A stretch of DNA of 64,000 nt from Aporhodopirellula rubra (GTDB taxonomy: Bacteria; Planctomycetota; Planctomycetia; Pirellulales; Pirellulaceae), in assembly GCF_014192335.1 (NCBI RefSeq), contig NZ_JACHXU010000009.1, positions 1 through 64,000 of the forward strand. The letters run 5' to 3'. The position numbers were made by a program, and so were the translations under genes. The notes under the pieces are model-generated. The model was not told where the DNA came from and searched no databases. It was given only the letters and a program-made list of their open reading frames with translations. Shown here piece after piece: positions 1-8,045 of this stretch (position 1 is its first letter; the number at the start of each line of letters is the position of its first letter).

Positions 1-1
1 T

Positions 2-244
2 TCTGGCATCGCCGAGGCCAAAGAAACGACGGCTTCCGCCATCGACGTCGCAACACCAAAATCAAAGAAACCTAACAAACCCTGTCATGCACCCCACGAA
101 ATTCAGACGACGGATTCGGCATCAATCCCCCCACTCCGAACGCCACCAACCCGATCGCGGGGCGAGGCCCATGAACACCATGCTAGCGTGCGTTTTGCAC
201 CCTCTAACCGCCTTCTTCTCGGATTCGTGTTGACGCCAATGTGA
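2..244 (+). other. Possible 3' end of a gene cut by the left edge
   Basis: The frame starting at base 2 stays open to a TGA at 242-244 and would encode about 80 C-terminal residues rich in Ala, Thr, Pro and Ser. No domain is recognisable, and a second plus-strand frame is open over much of the same stretch, so coding is not established. If it is not a gene, bases 1-296 are simply the upstream region of the channel gene that follows. Confidence 0.2.
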
Positions 245-296
245 CGTCTTTTCTAGCGTCGCGATGCCTTTCTCCCCGCACCCCTGGTGACCCATC

Positions 297-3200
297 TTGC
301 GTACGCAGAAACCGTCTCAACCATCCCTGGTTTCGCTCTTTTGCACCTTCCTGATCGCCCTCCCTGCGTCAATTTTGCACGCCCAGGAGGTTTCGGAACC
401 CTTGCCCGCGCCAACCGAACAATCTCTATCGATTGAAACGGTCGAAAGAGCGATCGCCGATCTCGAAAGCCGCAAAGATCTCGATGCGGACAAACTGCTG
501 CAGGTGACGCAGGGGATCGAAAACTATCGTTCAGCACTCGCCAACCTTAAATCCGCGGCGATCAACGAAGCCAACCAGCGAGCCCTTGTCAGCGAAACCG
601 AAACGGTCACCGCACGCGCCGAACAACTGAAACAACAGCGAGACGAACTCAAGGGGCAACCCACGCGAATCGAACCGGGCCTCAGCCTGCAGGAGATGGA
701 ACAACTCCTACCACAATGGGAATTGTTGCTTGCCACGCACAAGAAGAACCGCCAGGCCGCCGAATCGGAGCTACAAACCCGGTCCCAGCGCCGCAAAGAG
801 ATCCGCGCCTTCATGGTGGCCAAAGAACAACGGATCGTCGACGCCACCGCTCAACTGCAAACACTCTCGTCCTCGGAAGCGTCAACGCTATCGAACTCGT
901 TGGTAGCACGCCTGCTAACACGGCGTTTGACGCTCGTCAAAGAGCTACCCGCTCTTCAGGCCGAACTGGCAAAATACGACGCGGAAGAATCTGCCGACGT
1001 CCTGCGACTGCGAATCGACCTAGCCAACGCGAACGCCGCTCATCGCGAAAAGTGTATCGAGCTGCTTCAAAAGGAAATCAACACGGCACGTGAGAGGGCC
1101 GCCGAATTATCGATCCAACAGGCTCGCTTTGAAGCCATCGCGGCCGCGCCCTCATTGAAAGACTACGCAGAGACGAACCAAAAACTCGCCGAAAAAACGA
1201 AAGCCGTCGCTGAAGCATTGGCCTCGGCCGAGCAAGATCAAAAAGCCGCAGCCGAAGTCTATGAGTCACTCGTCCGGCAATTTAACCTGACCCAAAAGAA
1301 GGTCGAATCGGTCGGTTTGACCAGCTCCATTGGCGCCCACCTTCGCAAGCAAAAGAAAGACCTCCCTGATGTCTCGGAAAGACGGGCCGCAGTCGCTCTC
1401 CGTCAACCGCTAATCAATGACATCCAATACGAAGTTTTCGACTACGAGGATCAACGTCAAGAAGTCGGCGACGCCAAATCGTTGATCGCTGAAATCGATG
1501 GTAAATCCGAATCAGAGATTCCCCCAACACACAACGCGGCGCTCAACATGGCATTGTTGGAATCAGCCGCTCAGGATTTGATTCAACGACGCCGTGAGAC
1601 GCTGGACACGCTCATTAAAAGCAGTGGTCAGTATTTCGACGAATTGATCGAGCTCGATACCACCGACCAACAATTGATCCGGCTCGCCGCGGATTACGAA
1701 AACTACATCGATGAACGCGTTCTGTGGATTCGTAGCGGTCGCCCACTGACCACCGATCTGAGTCTCGATGCATCCGACACGTGGCTGATCAGTCCTGCGA
1801 AATGGGTTGAGGCCGGCTCCGCTCTTCTATCTGACATTCGAAAACGCTCGTATCTCTATCTCTTGGTCCTGCTGCCGTGGGCAGTCTTTTTGGTTCGCGG
1901 ACGCAAAATGCGTGACCGGATTAAAGGCTTCGGCGAAAACGCCGACCGAGCCAACTGCCGCTCAATCTTGCCGACGTTCCAAGCCTCGTTTTTCACGCTG
2001 CTTGTCTCCGCGGTATGGCCAACGTTCACCGCGTTGCTGGCATGGCGGCTTCACCGCATCGCCGGTGACTCCGAATTCGTTGCCGCGATTAGCAACGGCT
2101 TCCTGTGCGTCTCGCTAATCTGGATCGCGTTGGAACTCGTGCGTCAGGTTTGTCGCCCGATGGGACTCGGGGAAGCACACTTTCGTTGGTCCTCGCACGC
2201 AACCGAATCGCTCCGCAGCGGACTGCGAAAGATGGCGTTCGTCGCGTTGCCCATCGTCTTTGTTACCGCGACGCTGTCCGTTTCCGAACGATCTCACGGA
2301 CGCGATTCGCTCGAGCGGGTGTTCTTCTTGATTGGAATGTGCGTTGCGGCCTATGGCGTCTATCGACTGCTAACGCCCGGTGGCGTGCTGCGTGAATATT
2401 TTTCATCCGATGAATCGCCGTGGAGCGGTCGTATCAAACACGCGTGGGCCATTCTGGGAACCTGCGTGCCATTGTCGCTCGCGATGCTGACGATCGCCGG
2501 GTTCTACTACACCGCCGAAGTGCTCTCGTGGCGATTGTTTGCGACGTTCGGATTCGTGGTCTCGCTGTTAATCATCCGTTCGCTGTTTTTCCGAATGCTG
2601 ATGCTTCGGCGACGGTATCTGAGCATGGAACAATCTCGGCAACGTGCATCGGCATCGGCGTCCGCCACAACCGGGGATGCCGCCTCGCCAATGGTGGCGG
2701 GAATCGTCGCCGAAGACCCCAAAGCGGACATCACCGCACAAAGCCAACAATCACGACGACTGATCAATTCAGGAATGATCGCGTGCTCAGTGGTCGGTTT
2801 ATGGATGATCTGGGTCCAAGTGCTTCCCGCACTCAGCATGCTGGACAACTATCCGATCTGGACGACGGCCACCGCAGCAAGCACCGATACGGCTAGCTCG
2901 CCCTCGATCGCATCCGCGACCATGTTGCCCACATCGGGCGACGACGCGACCGCCTCTTCTACGATCTCCGCGAACGCCCAAAACACGTCGGTCATCACTC
3001 TGTCCGACTTGGCACTCGCGTTGTTGATCACCGCGGTAACCTTTGTCTTGTTTCGCAACGGTCCCGGTCTCCTCGAAATGTCGGTGTTGCAACAACTGCC
3101 TGTCGACGCTTCGGTACGTTACGCGATCACCACCCTGGTCAGTTACGCGATCGTTTTGATCGGAACGATCGCCGCATGTTCCACCATCGGATTGCAGTGG

Positions 3201-3875
3201 TCACAGATCCAATGGCTCGCGACCGCGTTAACGTTTGGCTTGGCCTTCGGCCTGCAAGAAATGTTTGCGAACTTCGTTGCCGGATTGATCATCTTGCTCG
3301 AACGTCCCATCCGCGTCGGAGACGTCGTGACCGTCGATGATGTCAGCGGTGTCGTTTCACGCATTCGAATTCGCGCCACCTCGATCACCAACTGGGATCG
3401 AAAAGAATATGTCGTTCCGAACAAAGAATTCATTACGGGCCGCCTGTTAAACTGGACGTTGTCGGACAAGGTCAATCGGATTTTGGTCAACGTCGGTGTC
3501 GCATATGGTTCAGACACGGAACGGGCTCGCGAGATTCTAGAGAACGTGGCAAAAGATCATCCGATGACGCTCGACGACCCAGCGCCGGTCGCTACTTTTG
3601 AAGGCTTCGGCGATAGCACACTCAACATGGTGCTGCGAACGTACTTGCCAACACTCGACAACCGACTCGAAGTTATCCACCAATTGCACACCACGATCGA
3701 CCGGGCCTTTCGAGCCGAGGGAATCGAGATCGCGTTCCCACAACGAGACCTCCACATCCGCACCCAGGCTGGCGTCACCGGACTCAGTTTGGGAACCGAA
3801 TCGAACCAAGCACTGGCCGTTGAACCGACGTCTGACATCTCTCCGGCCAGCGATCTTTCCAGAGAGGCCGCGTAA
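297..3875 (+). CDS. MscK/KefA-like large mechanosensitive channel
   Basis: This is a 1192-residue member of the MscS superfamily with the MscK layout. A signal peptide (about residues 1-30, ending LHA|QE) is followed by a long periplasmic coiled-coil region (about 35-500, rich in Glu, Gln, Arg and Leu). About ten or eleven hydrophobic segments run from residue 510 on, and the C-terminal MscS pore and beta domain begins near 979 with GLAFGLQEMFANF and then LLERPIRVGD. Such channels release solutes during hypo-osmotic shock; in the family the large periplasmic part may couple gating to ions or the envelope. TTG at 297 is the first possible start after an in-frame stop at 288-290. The corA-type gene begins about 20 bases after the stop, so the two ion-channel genes are probably co-transcribed. 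The family is clear; the gating signal is unknown. Confidence 0.9.
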   Translation: MRTQKPSQPSLVSLFCTFLIALPASILHAQEVSEPLPAPTEQSLSIETVERAIADLESRKDLDADKLLQVTQGIENYRSALANLKSAAINEANQRALVSETETVTARAEQLKQQRDELKGQPTRIEPGLSLQEMEQLLPQWELLLATHKKNRQAAESELQTRSQRRKEIRAFMVAKEQRIVDATAQLQTLSSSEASTLSNSLVARLLTRRLTLVKELPALQAELAKYDAEESADVLRLRIDLANANAAHREKCIELLQKEINTARERAAELSIQQARFEAIAAAPSLKDYAETNQKLAEKTKAVAEALASAEQDQKAAAEVYESLVRQFNLTQKKVESVGLTSSIGAHLRKQKKDLPDVSERRAAVALRQPLINDIQYEVFDYEDQRQEVGDAKSLIAEIDGKSESEIPPTHNAALNMALLESAAQDLIQRRRETLDTLIKSSGQYFDELIELDTTDQQLIRLAADYENYIDERVLWIRSGRPLTTDLSLDASDTWLISPAKWVEAGSALLSDIRKRSYLYLLVLLPWAVFLVRGRKMRDRIKGFGENADRANCRSILPTFQASFFTLLVSAVWPTFTALLAWRLHRIAGDSEFVAAISNGFLCVSLIWIALELVRQVCRPMGLGEAHFRWSSHATESLRSGLRKMAFVALPIVFVTATLSVSERSHGRDSLERVFFLIGMCVAAYGVYRLLTPGGVLREYFSSDESPWSGRIKHAWAILGTCVPLSLAMLTIAGFYYTAEVLSWRLFATFGFVVSLLIIRSLFFRMLMLRRRYLSMEQSRQRASASASATTGDAASPMVAGIVAEDPKADITAQSQQSRRLINSGMIACSVVGLWMIWVQVLPALSMLDNYPIWTTATAASTDTASSPSIASATMLPTSGDDATASSTISANAQNTSVITLSDLALALLITAVTFVLFRNGPGLLEMSVLQQLPVDASVRYAITTLVSYAIVLIGTIAACSTIGLQWSQIQWLATALTFGLAFGLQEMFANFVAGLIILLERPIRVGDVVTVDDVSGVVSRIRIRATSITNWDRKEYVVPNKEFITGRLLNWTLSDKVNRILVNVGVAYGSDTERAREILENVAKDHPMTLDDPAPVATFEGFGDSTLNMVLRTYLPTLDNRLEVIHQLHTTIDRAFRAEGIEIAFPQRDLHIRTQAGVTGLSLGTESNQALAVEPTSDISPASDLSREAA

Positions 3876-3895
3876 CGACTTTGAATATCAAACTC

Positions 3896-5038
3896 ATGCT
3901 CTTGTCGCGTCGTCGGCGGCGCGTACTCGACACTGTCGGCAAAGCTCCCGGATCGATCGTCGCCCCCAAAGGAGCCGTCAAAGGCCAGATCCGAGTGATC
4001 TCCTACGACGCTAAAAACTACTCGGATCAAAAGTACGATTCCGCTGGCGACCTCAGTAAGTTTGCGACTAAAAAGAAACTCGCGCCCGTCGATGCCCCGG
4101 CTATCGACCCCGATCCCGAGGCTCCGGTTGAACGTCCCGATGGAGTCACTTGGATCAACATCGATGGCGTTGGCGATGCCAAGATGCTCAAAGAACTAAC
4201 GCGGATGTTTGGCATCCACCCGCTCGCGATGGAAGACGTCGCAAACCTGCACCAACACGCAAAAACGGAAAACTACGGCGACACTCTGTTCTTTGTCGTC
4301 AGAATGCCGACCGGAGACAACGGGTTCCAAACCGAACAAGTCAGCATTTTTTTGATCGACGGCATCGTCATCACCGTCCAAGAACGCCCCGGCGATTGCC
4401 TCGAACCGGTCCGGCACCGCATCGCCAACAATCTCGGTCGGATCCGACGACGACGTGCGGACTACCTCGCCTACGCGATCTTCGACGCCATCATCGACGG
4501 CTATTTCCCATTGGTCGACGCCTTCGCAGACCGACTCGACGAAGCCGGTGTGATGCTCGAGAGCGGAGGCAATCGCCAACTGCCGCTGCACCTGCATAGC
4601 ATCCGCGGTGAATTGCTGCTGATTCGCAAAGTAATGAATCAACATCGAATCGCGATCATGAACGTGTTACGCGAAGAAGGCGAGCTGATTTCTCACGACA
4701 CCTCATTGTTTTTTCGCGATTGTCAGGATCATGTTCAACAGATCATCGAGGCCGCCGATACCGATCGCGAAACCTGTGGAGAAGTCCGTGAACTGTACTT
4801 TGCCATGCTGGGTGAGAAAAACAACGATGTGATGAAGGTGCTGACCATCATCGCGACTATCTTCATCCCCATGAGTTTTGTGGCCGGGATCTACGGAATG
4901 AACTTCGACCCGAAGGCATCCGAACTCAACATGCCCGAACTCCACTGGGCGTTCGGTTACCCGTTCGCCCTTAGCCTGATGGCTCTGATGGCCGGTGGTT
5001 TACTCGCGTTCCTGTACCGCAAAGGCTGGCTCAGCTGA
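3896..5038 (+). CDS. corA: CorA-family magnesium/cobalt transporter
   Basis: This is an inner-membrane divalent cation channel of the CorA/MIT family. A cytoplasmic N-terminal domain of about 300 residues is followed by two C-terminal membrane helices. The first ends in the family signature YGMNF (near residue 334), which forms the ion entry loop. The sequence ends in a short basic tail (YRKGWLS), as is usual. I chose ATG 3896; an in-frame TTG at 3881 would add five residues, and neither has a good ribosome binding site. The gene directly follows the mechanosensitive channel gene, so an ion-homeostasis operon is likely. The first residues are very basic (SRRRRRVL), and the soluble domain is slightly longer than in classical CorA. 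Confidence 0.92.
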   Translation: MLLSRRRRRVLDTVGKAPGSIVAPKGAVKGQIRVISYDAKNYSDQKYDSAGDLSKFATKKKLAPVDAPAIDPDPEAPVERPDGVTWINIDGVGDAKMLKELTRMFGIHPLAMEDVANLHQHAKTENYGDTLFFVVRMPTGDNGFQTEQVSIFLIDGIVITVQERPGDCLEPVRHRIANNLGRIRRRRADYLAYAIFDAIIDGYFPLVDAFADRLDEAGVMLESGGNRQLPLHLHSIRGELLLIRKVMNQHRIAIMNVLREEGELISHDTSLFFRDCQDHVQQIIEAADTDRETCGEVRELYFAMLGEKNNDVMKVLTIIATIFIPMSFVAGIYGMNFDPKASELNMPELHWAFGYPFALSLMALMAGGLLAFLYRKGWLS

Positions 5039-5061
5039 CAGCGAGGACGCAGGTGCAACAG

Positions 5062-5105
5062 ATACACAAAATGCTGCCGGGTGACACAGGCTGGCAGCCC
5101 GTGCT
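5062..5105. repeat. Intergenic inverted repeat between convergent genes
   Basis: Between the convergent corA and M42 genes lies a short GC-rich element with arms GCTGCC and GGCAGC around a ten-odd-base loop, followed by GCCCGTGCTACGG. There is no T-tract, so it is not a clear intrinsic terminator. From memory, similar pieces are scattered between genes in planctomycete genomes; that is recollection, not a search result. Confidence 0.3.
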
Positions 5106-5157
5106 ACGGAAAGCAATTTAGTGACGAAGTGCGCCGACTTACACGACACTCGCTCGA

Positions 5158-6231
5158 TCAACCGGGAATGAACGAACACTTCGGCGTGAGACTTTGAGCG
5201 AAGAGCGTCAGCAATTTGGCGATCGCCTCGATGTCTGCGGTCGAAATAGTCTCCACCGCCGAATGCATATAGCGGTTGGGAACGGCGACCAAACCGGTGG
5301 CAACACCTGCACCGGAGATCTGCAAGACGTTGGAATCATTCGGCGCCGCACGACCAAGCGCCGCGAGTTGATAAGGAATGCCGTTCGCCTCTGCCAACTC
5401 AATTAGCCGCGCAGCAACCTTCGCGTTGATGTTGGGTCCACGCACGATCACGGGCCCACCGCCGAGTCGAATGTTTCCCTGCTGTTGCTTGCTGATCGTT
5501 GGGCAATCCGACGCGTGCGTGACGTCGACCGCGATCGCAACGTCAGGAGCGATTCTCGCCGCCGCTGTTTTCGCACCACGCAGGCCGATCTCTTCCTGCA
5601 CCGTCGCAACCCCGAACAATTGGCACTGCAGCGGCGTCTCCGACAACTCCGCAGCACTTCGGCGAACCGTTTCCATCACCGTCCACATGCCCGTTTTGTT
5701 ATCCATCCCCGGACCACTGACGTAATCACCGAGCAACCGTCGGTAGTGCAGATCCAGCGTCACGGGGTCTCCGATGCGAACCACTTCGGCCGCTTTCTCG
5801 CCATTAGTGGCACCGATATCGAGCCACATGTCCTCCAACCGAACCACTTCCTCACGTTCTTTTGACGACAACAAGTGAATCGGCTTTCGACTGATCACGG
5901 CCGATACGGGACCGTTGGCCGTCCAAACCGTCATCGCCTGCCCGATCAGCTGCTGCGGATCCCAACCACCGATCGTTTGTGCGTACAGGAATCCCTCTTC
6001 GTCGATGTAGGAAATCAGCATTCCGATTTGGTCGCAGTGCCCCGCGAGCATCAATCGCGGCGAATCGGCCGGCCCCACCGAGGCGGTCAAATTCCCGTGC
6101 ACGTCAATGGAGACATCGTCGGTGTGCGGTTTGAGATACTCCGAAATCAACTTCTGAATCGGCTCTTCGTATCCCGAAGGACTCGGCGTACGGATGGCGG
6201 TTTCGAGAAACTCAAGAGGCGTCATGGCCAT
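5158..6231 (-). CDS. M42-family metallo-aminopeptidase
   Basis: This 357-residue protein is a cytoplasmic dinuclear-metal aminopeptidase of family M42 (glutamyl aminopeptidase, PepA/FrvX/YsdC group), which removes N-terminal residues from peptides in large tetrahedral particles. The metal and catalytic residues are visible: His65 and Asp67 in AGHCDQ, bridging Asp177 in GPGMDNKTG, the catalytic pair Glu213-Glu214 in VQEEIGLRGA, Asp236 in AVDVTHASD and His323 in NRYMHSAVE. Length and motif order are normal, so it should be active. ATG 6231 is used; a second in-frame ATG lies two codons further in. The neighbour downstream of the stop is convergent corA, so it is not in an operon with it. Substrate preference within M42 cannot be read from sequence. 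Confidence 0.92.
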   Translation of the reverse strand: MAMTPLEFLETAIRTPSPSGYEEPIQKLISEYLKPHTDDVSIDVHGNLTASVGPADSPRLMLAGHCDQIGMLISYIDEEGFLYAQTIGGWDPQQLIGQAMTVWTANGPVSAVISRKPIHLLSSKEREEVVRLEDMWLDIGATNGEKAAEVVRIGDPVTLDLHYRRLLGDYVSGPGMDNKTGMWTVMETVRRSAAELSETPLQCQLFGVATVQEEIGLRGAKTAAARIAPDVAIAVDVTHASDCPTISKQQQGNIRLGGGPVIVRGPNINAKVAARLIELAEANGIPYQLAALGRAAPNDSNVLQISGAGVATGLVAVPNRYMHSAVETISTADIEAIAKLLTLFAQSLTPKCSFIPG

Positions 6232-6327
6232 TGGGCTGCAATCTCAATGTTGGGAAAACGGAAAAAGGATGGGACGAGGAAACACGTCATTGATCTTGCG
6301 AAAAGACAATGCTGCTAACGTGTGAAG

Positions 6328-6786
6328 TTACTTACGTTCGTCAAAGGGCCGCTCGCGAATTTGATAGAACAATGCCTTCTTTTGATCCGGCAACGAAAAA
6401 TCAAAACCACAGGAGCGTAAGAAATCTTCCGAGGAACTGATCGCGAGCACTTCCATCACGCCGAGCGATCGGGCACGGTCGATGCACTGAGCAACCAATT
6501 GACGCCCAAGGCCCAAACGCTGCGCCTCAGGATGAACCGCCAAACACTGCAACTCGGCTAGCTTAGGCGAATAGATTTCGACCGCAGCGAACCCGATGCA
6601 CCGCTCGCCTTGCATGGCCACGAACCCGTGACGAGTCAACTCAATGATCTCAGCTTCCGTACGTGCCAACAACAAATGTTGCGACACAAACGGCCTCATC
6701 AACGCGTGAATCGCCTCGGCATCACTCGGAAGGGCTTGCCGCAATTCGCAAGTCGGTTTGGACGACGATTCAGAATCAGGGTTCAT
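6328..6786 (-). CDS. GNAT acetyltransferase, amino-acid N-acetyltransferase-like
   Basis: This is a single-domain GNAT protein of about 152 residues. The acetyl-CoA loop is seen as VHPEAQRLGLGRQLV, preceded by the beta-strand AELQCLAV. The pattern around it (IHALMRPFVSQHLLLARTE, later DFLRSCGFDF) resembles the acetyltransferase domain of N-acetylglutamate synthases, so an arginine-biosynthesis or related amino-acid acetylation role is possible but unproven. I start at ATG 6786; TTG 6792 would add two residues. It lies 96 bases upstream of the M42 peptidase gene on the same strand, so both may share a transcript. Confidence 0.8.
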   Translation of the reverse strand: MNPDSESSSKPTCELRQALPSDAEAIHALMRPFVSQHLLLARTEAEIIELTRHGFVAMQGERCIGFAAVEIYSPKLAELQCLAVHPEAQRLGLGRQLVAQCIDRARSLGVMEVLAISSSEDFLRSCGFDFSLPDQKKALFYQIRERPFDERK

Positions 6787-7048
6787 AAACAATCTTAAAA
6801 GCGCGTTGAGCGGACACGGCAGGCCGGGAACGATTCGGACTGACTTCGACCAGTCGTTTTACCAAGTCCGCGACCCGAGGAGGAGCGGAGGCACGCCAGT
6901 GGGCCGCCGAAGTGACCGCACAATCCAATGACGGAAAAATTGGCGACGGTTAACGAAAACCACGCATCAGAAACATCGCTGGCGAAAGCAAGCCATCGGG
7001 GATCCCACCCATGACTCGCCCATGAAGACAGCGATCCCATCCAGCGAC

Positions 7049-7693
7049 TCAGCCTACGCGACGCTTCCGCTGTGGTTTGGCCAGCAAGTGAATCGGAGGC
7101 ACGATCGCGCCACCGCCGTGAAAGGTGCGTTTGCCATCGATCGTGTGGTCGAGCACGAACGCCCCGGAAGGGATGCCCTTTCGAGGGCTCACCCGGAGAA
7201 TCGCGGCGTGGCCGCATTGTTGACAACGCAAGCGAAAGCCGTGCTGATCGAGCATCGCTTGAATTGACGCGGCGAGGGCCCGGTTGTGTTCGAGCGACCC
7301 CAGCGACCGGCCGACGAGAGCCTGCAGTTTCGCCTGCAACGTCAAACGCATCGAGCGCTGAATCCGGTTGAGCTCCTGCTCGAGCGATTCGAGTAACTGT
7401 TCCGCGGGAACCAGCGGCTCTCCGGGAGCAACATCCATGCTTTCGCACTCGCCTCCGGCACCCAGTGCCTCAGGGGCGGACTCGCCCACAATCGACGCCT
7501 CGGCACTCAAAGGTTCTGTAGTCGCGGATTCTGAAGTAGGGGAATCGGTAGGAGGCGAATCTGCAGCCGATGCTGACGCTCCCAAGGTTTCCGCTTTCAG
7601 CGTTTCCGGCTGCGAGGCACTCTGGGTATTGTCGCCATTCTGAGGCTCAGACGACTTACGAAGTGCAGAGATTTGCTTGAGCGGGGCGTTCAA
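7049..7693 (-). CDS. Hypothetical protein with a zinc-ribbon-like C-terminal domain
   Basis: The 214-residue product is not assigned to a known family. Residues 1-95 are low-complexity (Ala, Ser, Glu, Pro, Thr) and probably disordered. Residues 100-155 are helical (LLESLEQELNRIQRS). The C-terminal 60 residues contain a CQQCGH pair followed by RVSPRKG and DHTIDGKRTFHGGG, which looks like a conserved compact domain with one Cys pair. The only in-frame start is TTG 7693, just after an upstream in-frame stop. It is divergent from the GAF/HlyD operon and shares the intergenic region holding a perfect palindrome. The 255-base gap after its stop shows no feature I can name. Confidence 0.6.
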   Translation of the reverse strand: MNAPLKQISALRKSSEPQNGDNTQSASQPETLKAETLGASASAADSPPTDSPTSESATTEPLSAEASIVGESAPEALGAGGECESMDVAPGEPLVPAEQLLESLEQELNRIQRSMRLTLQAKLQALVGRSLGSLEHNRALAASIQAMLDQHGFRLRCQQCGHAAILRVSPRKGIPSGAFVLDHTIDGKRTFHGGGAIVPPIHLLAKPQRKRRVG

Positions 7694-7760
7694 ATCAGGT
7701 CCATCAGGATGCGTGGTTCTTGCCGCTCTACATTTTCGCGACGAAAAAGACTAGACGCCA

Positions 7761-7781
7761 GGTTATACAAATTGTATAACC
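7761..7781. promoter_or_regulatory. Perfect 21-bp palindrome, candidate operator
   Basis: Arms GGTTATACAA (7761-7770) and TTGTATAACC (7772-7781) are exact reverse complements around a single central A. The site is AT-rich and sits 68 bases from the TTG start of the minus-strand zinc-ribbon-like gene and 264 bases before the GAF/HlyD operon. That is the form and place of an operator bound by a dimeric repressor (GntR, TetR or MarR type). No regulator gene lies next to it, so the binding protein is unknown. Confidence 0.55.
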
Positions 7782-8045
7782 AGTCCAGTTCAGTTGTTCG
7801 TTTTTTCCCGAAAGAGGCACCTCACGGGTTTCCTGACCGCTCTTACCCGGGGGTTCGGAGCAAATCGCCGCTTCATCACAGACGGCCCGTCCGTGACAGA
7901 CGTTGCGATCGGTCTAGAGACCCCAGCAAACCCAAGTTTCGAATTAACTTCCTGTGGCGGGGGGAAGGTGGTTTCAACTACCGTCTTCTCGTAACCAGAA
8001 ATCTCTGTTCTCCCGCGTCCTCATCCGCTCCAGATCACCAGACAT
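7782..8045 (+). promoter_or_regulatory. Leader region of the GAF/HlyD operon
   Basis: There is no recognisable gene in these 264 bases. An imperfect hairpin is visible with arms TCACAGACGG (7876-7885) and CCGTCCGTGA (7887-7896), nine of ten pairs, around one base. No strong ribosome binding site precedes the ATG at 8046. A long untranslated leader is possible. Confidence 0.3.

Noticed and set aside
6795-7448. Minus-strand frame of about 217 residues overlapping the zinc-ribbon-like gene
   Set aside because: It lacks known motifs and is Arg/Ser-rich as in out-of-frame translation; the 7049-7693 frame has a conserved-looking CxxC domain.
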